64,000 nucleotides of DNA from contig NZ_JAFMYW010000002.1 of assembly GCF_017353175.1 (NCBI RefSeq), positions 310,001 to 374,000 on the forward strand, given 5' to 3'. The position numbers and the translations under genes were made by a program. This document shows positions 62,527 to 64,000 of the stretch, in pieces; the first letter of the stretch is position 1, and the number at the start of each line of letters is the position of its first letter. A model generated the notes under the pieces. It did not search any database and had not been told where the DNA came from. It was given only the letters and a program-made list of their open reading frames with translations. Source of the DNA: Fibrella forsythiae. Its GTDB lineage: Bacteria; Bacteroidota; Bacteroidia; Cytophagales; Spirosomataceae.

Positions 62527-63498
62527 ATGGCTTTCCTTATGAAAACACGACCCCACAGATCGGGCGATCCACAGCCCATTACGATGGTGTACGATATACC
62601 GTCCATCTTACCGCCTGGCACCACACCCGTCAGTCGGCTATACTATGAAAACTGGAACATTAAGGTGGTTGATCGCGAAAAAACCGGCTGCGACAACTAC
62701 CTGACGCCGAACCGTCGGGACTTTTACAAGATCATGTTCATGACCAGCGGCACCGGGTTTAAAACCATGGGTAAGGACAACTACTTCATCGACGAACGCA
62801 CCATTCTGTTCCTGCATCCTAACGAAATCGTGTGCTGGCGCAATGCGACGCCCAAAGTGGGAGGGGGCATATTCTGTATGTTCAAGAAGCGATACCTGGC
62901 CCAGCATCCGTCGCTGAAACTAATCATCGACCGGTATAAATTTTTCACGGAGAAAAAGATTCTCCGGCTGTCAGAAGAGTCTTCCCGGATGATTCACCGC
63001 CTGTTGACCCAGATGAAAGCCGAAGCGGCCTCGGGCGGAGAACTGGCCGAAGAAGCCATGCAGGCGTATGTACAGCTCATCCTGGTCGAAAGTCTCAAAG
63101 GCACCGATTACGAGCCCGTAGGTGAGATCACCAACGACTACCGCCACGTGTATAATTTTTTCGAACTGCTCGAGAAAGAGACGAATCTTGCCAATCTTGA
63201 CAATCCTATTCGACTACGCTCGGCTAAAGACTATGCGGAGAAACTGAACCTGAATCCGAGTTATCTGAATGGCCTGGTGAAAAAACATACCGGCCAACCC
63301 GTTAGTACGCTCATCAAAAATCGCCTGTTGGAAGAAAGTAAAGCCCTGTTGGTGCAGACCAACTGGACGTTGCAGGAAATCAGCCGGATCATCGGCTTTG
63401 CCGATCAGCCAAATTTTAGTCAGTTCTTTAAAAAATACGTAGGCGTTACGCCGAACGAATTCCGACGCTCGCCGATCTCGCCTGATTACGAAGGGTAG
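62527..63498 (+). CDS. AraC-family transcriptional regulator
   Basis: This 323-residue regulator has an N-terminal cupin-like sensing domain (about 40-140; RRDFYKIMFMTSGTGFKTM, then ERTILFLHPNEIVCW) and a C-terminal pair of helix-turn-helix motifs (about 220-318; SAKDYAEKLNLNPSYLNGLV and TLQEISRIIGFADQPNFSQF, ending YVGVTPNEFR). It is divergent from the lipoprotein and aldehyde oxidoreductase genes, so control of that cluster is the simplest guess. Such regulators commonly respond to small aldehydes, sugars or antibiotics; the ligand is unknown. The first ATG is used; another in-frame ATG follows four codons later. Confidence 0.9.
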   Translation: MAFLMKTRPHRSGDPQPITMVYDIPSILPPGTTPVSRLYYENWNIKVVDREKTGCDNYLTPNRRDFYKIMFMTSGTGFKTMGKDNYFIDERTILFLHPNEIVCWRNATPKVGGGIFCMFKKRYLAQHPSLKLIIDRYKFFTEKKILRLSEESSRMIHRLLTQMKAEAASGGELAEEAMQAYVQLILVESLKGTDYEPVGEITNDYRHVYNFFELLEKETNLANLDNPIRLRSAKDYAEKLNLNPSYLNGLVKKHTGQPVSTLIKNRLLEESKALLVQTNWTLQEISRIIGFADQPNFSQFFKKYVGVTPNEFRRSPISPDYEG

Positions 63499-63570
63499 TT
63501 CAAGTCCGTGTAGCATCAACTTGATGGAAAGTATATATCAGGTACGTTGCCTGACCAGTTTAGAGCTGGT

Positions 63571-64000
63571 TCACTTGTAGAAACCCCACACTTCTCTGAT
63601 GGTGGGCACGGGCTTGGCGACCTTAATTGGCACAACGAATTCGGTGAGCAAAATCCGGTCGACATACCGCTCCGGAGCCAGCACGTTCACCGGTACGTAG
63701 GCGTCTCTTGTATCCTGGGTGTGGTCATACGTAAAAGCAACCGGTAGGGCGTATCGTCCCTGATAAGCGGGTTTGAGTGTGCCCACCTGCTTCAACGCCC
63801 GCTTCACCGCCTGATCCAGCCCGTAGCCAATATTTTCCGGACTGAGGGTGACCAGCTCGCCCAACTGTCCCTGCTCATTAACGGTAAAGCCTACGTATAC
63901 CCGCCCATACACGCCCGCCAGCCAGGCCTGGTTGGGGTAGCTTAATTCTCTGGTCAGTTGCTGATTGAACAGGGCATCTGTACTCAGCGCCGGTTTACTC
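63571..64000 (-). CDS. TonB energy-transducer protein, C-terminal part (cut by window end)
   Basis: This reading frame is open to the right edge of the window without a stop. The visible 143 residues include a TonB C-terminal domain: ALFNQQLTRELSYPNQAWLA, then GRVYVGFTVNEQGQLGELV and AVKRALKQVGTLKPAYQG, ending in strand LPVAFTY. This domain contacts the TonB box of outer-membrane receptors. The membrane helix and any linker lie outside the window. A GTG at 63912 is inside the domain and is not the true start. After the TonB domain a tail of about 45 residues ends IREVWGFYK; I do not recognise it. Confidence 0.85.
   Translation of the reverse strand, partial: SKPALSTDALFNQQLTRELSYPNQAWLAGVYGRVYVGFTVNEQGQLGELVTLSPENIGYGLDQAVKRALKQVGTLKPAYQGRYALPVAFTYDHTQDTRDAYVPVNVLAPERYVDRILLTEFVVPIKVAKPVPTIREVWGFYK

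Overview
The window looks like a chromosomal segment of a Cytophagales bacterium (Bacteroidota), probably a Spirosoma-like genus. The reasons are G+C-rich coding sequence, a LytS/LytTR kinase-regulator pair, a TTG-N20-TAnnTTTG promoter at 29181-29211 of the Bacteroidota type, no obvious Shine-Dalgarno sequences, and many ~800-residue two-unit MacB/FtsX permeases with PadR regulators. The genus is inferred from family knowledge; no ribosomal or other marker gene is present. I see no tRNA, rRNA, CRISPR array or insertion sequence.

Layout. 1-1.9 kb: end of a LytS-type kinase and its LytTR regulator, split by a reverse-strand ExbD-like gene. 2-5 kb: reverse-strand PadR-permease unit. 5.4-7.8 kb: exported cytochrome c-PQQ dehydrogenase. 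7.9-16.2 kb: ECF sigma factor, zinc-finger/HEAT anti-sigma protein, two DUF4097 proteins and two permeases in a row. 16.4-22 kb: PadR and two more permeases. 22.2-23.9 kb: serine hydrolase. 24.1-27.2 kb: an AT-rich helicase-nuclease gene of foreign character. 27.2-30.1 kb: Tat-exported oxidoreductase, NTF2-like protein and an ArsR/AHSA1 pair. 30.4-51 kb: seven permeases in tandem, four with a PadR gene in front. 51-56 kb: VOC protein, intradiol dioxygenase-like protein, OmpR/histidine kinase pair and MFS transporter. 56-62 kb (reverse): CMD-ABM fusion, sugar acetyltransferase, PaoABC-type molybdenum aldehyde oxidoreductase and a cyclophilin-like lipoprotein, with a divergent AraC regulator. 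63.6-64 kb: cut end of a TonB protein.

Twelve MacB/FtsX-type permeases dominate the window, and no ABC ATPase gene lies beside any of them. Six are preceded by a PadR gene, usually with overlapping or touching stop and start codons, and seven carry an N-terminal soluble prefix domain. The main new observation is a shared control region. Seven transcription-unit heads have half-sites of the form GNAC(N)-N5/6-TGTCC-N6-GGACA placed 63-65 nt before a TGGC(A)-N5-TTTG element; an eighth (the 5.0 kb unit) has a variant arrangement. The geometry resembles an enhancer-dependent (sigma-54-like) promoter with an upstream activator site, although the usual C at -12 is A or T in all eight. This suggests a co-regulated family of envelope permeases, each with a local PadR switch.

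Other structure includes a dispersed hairpin-repeat family in the intergenic gaps and a strongly over-represented word, ACGTACC/GGTACGT, which is absent from the AT-rich helicase gene.
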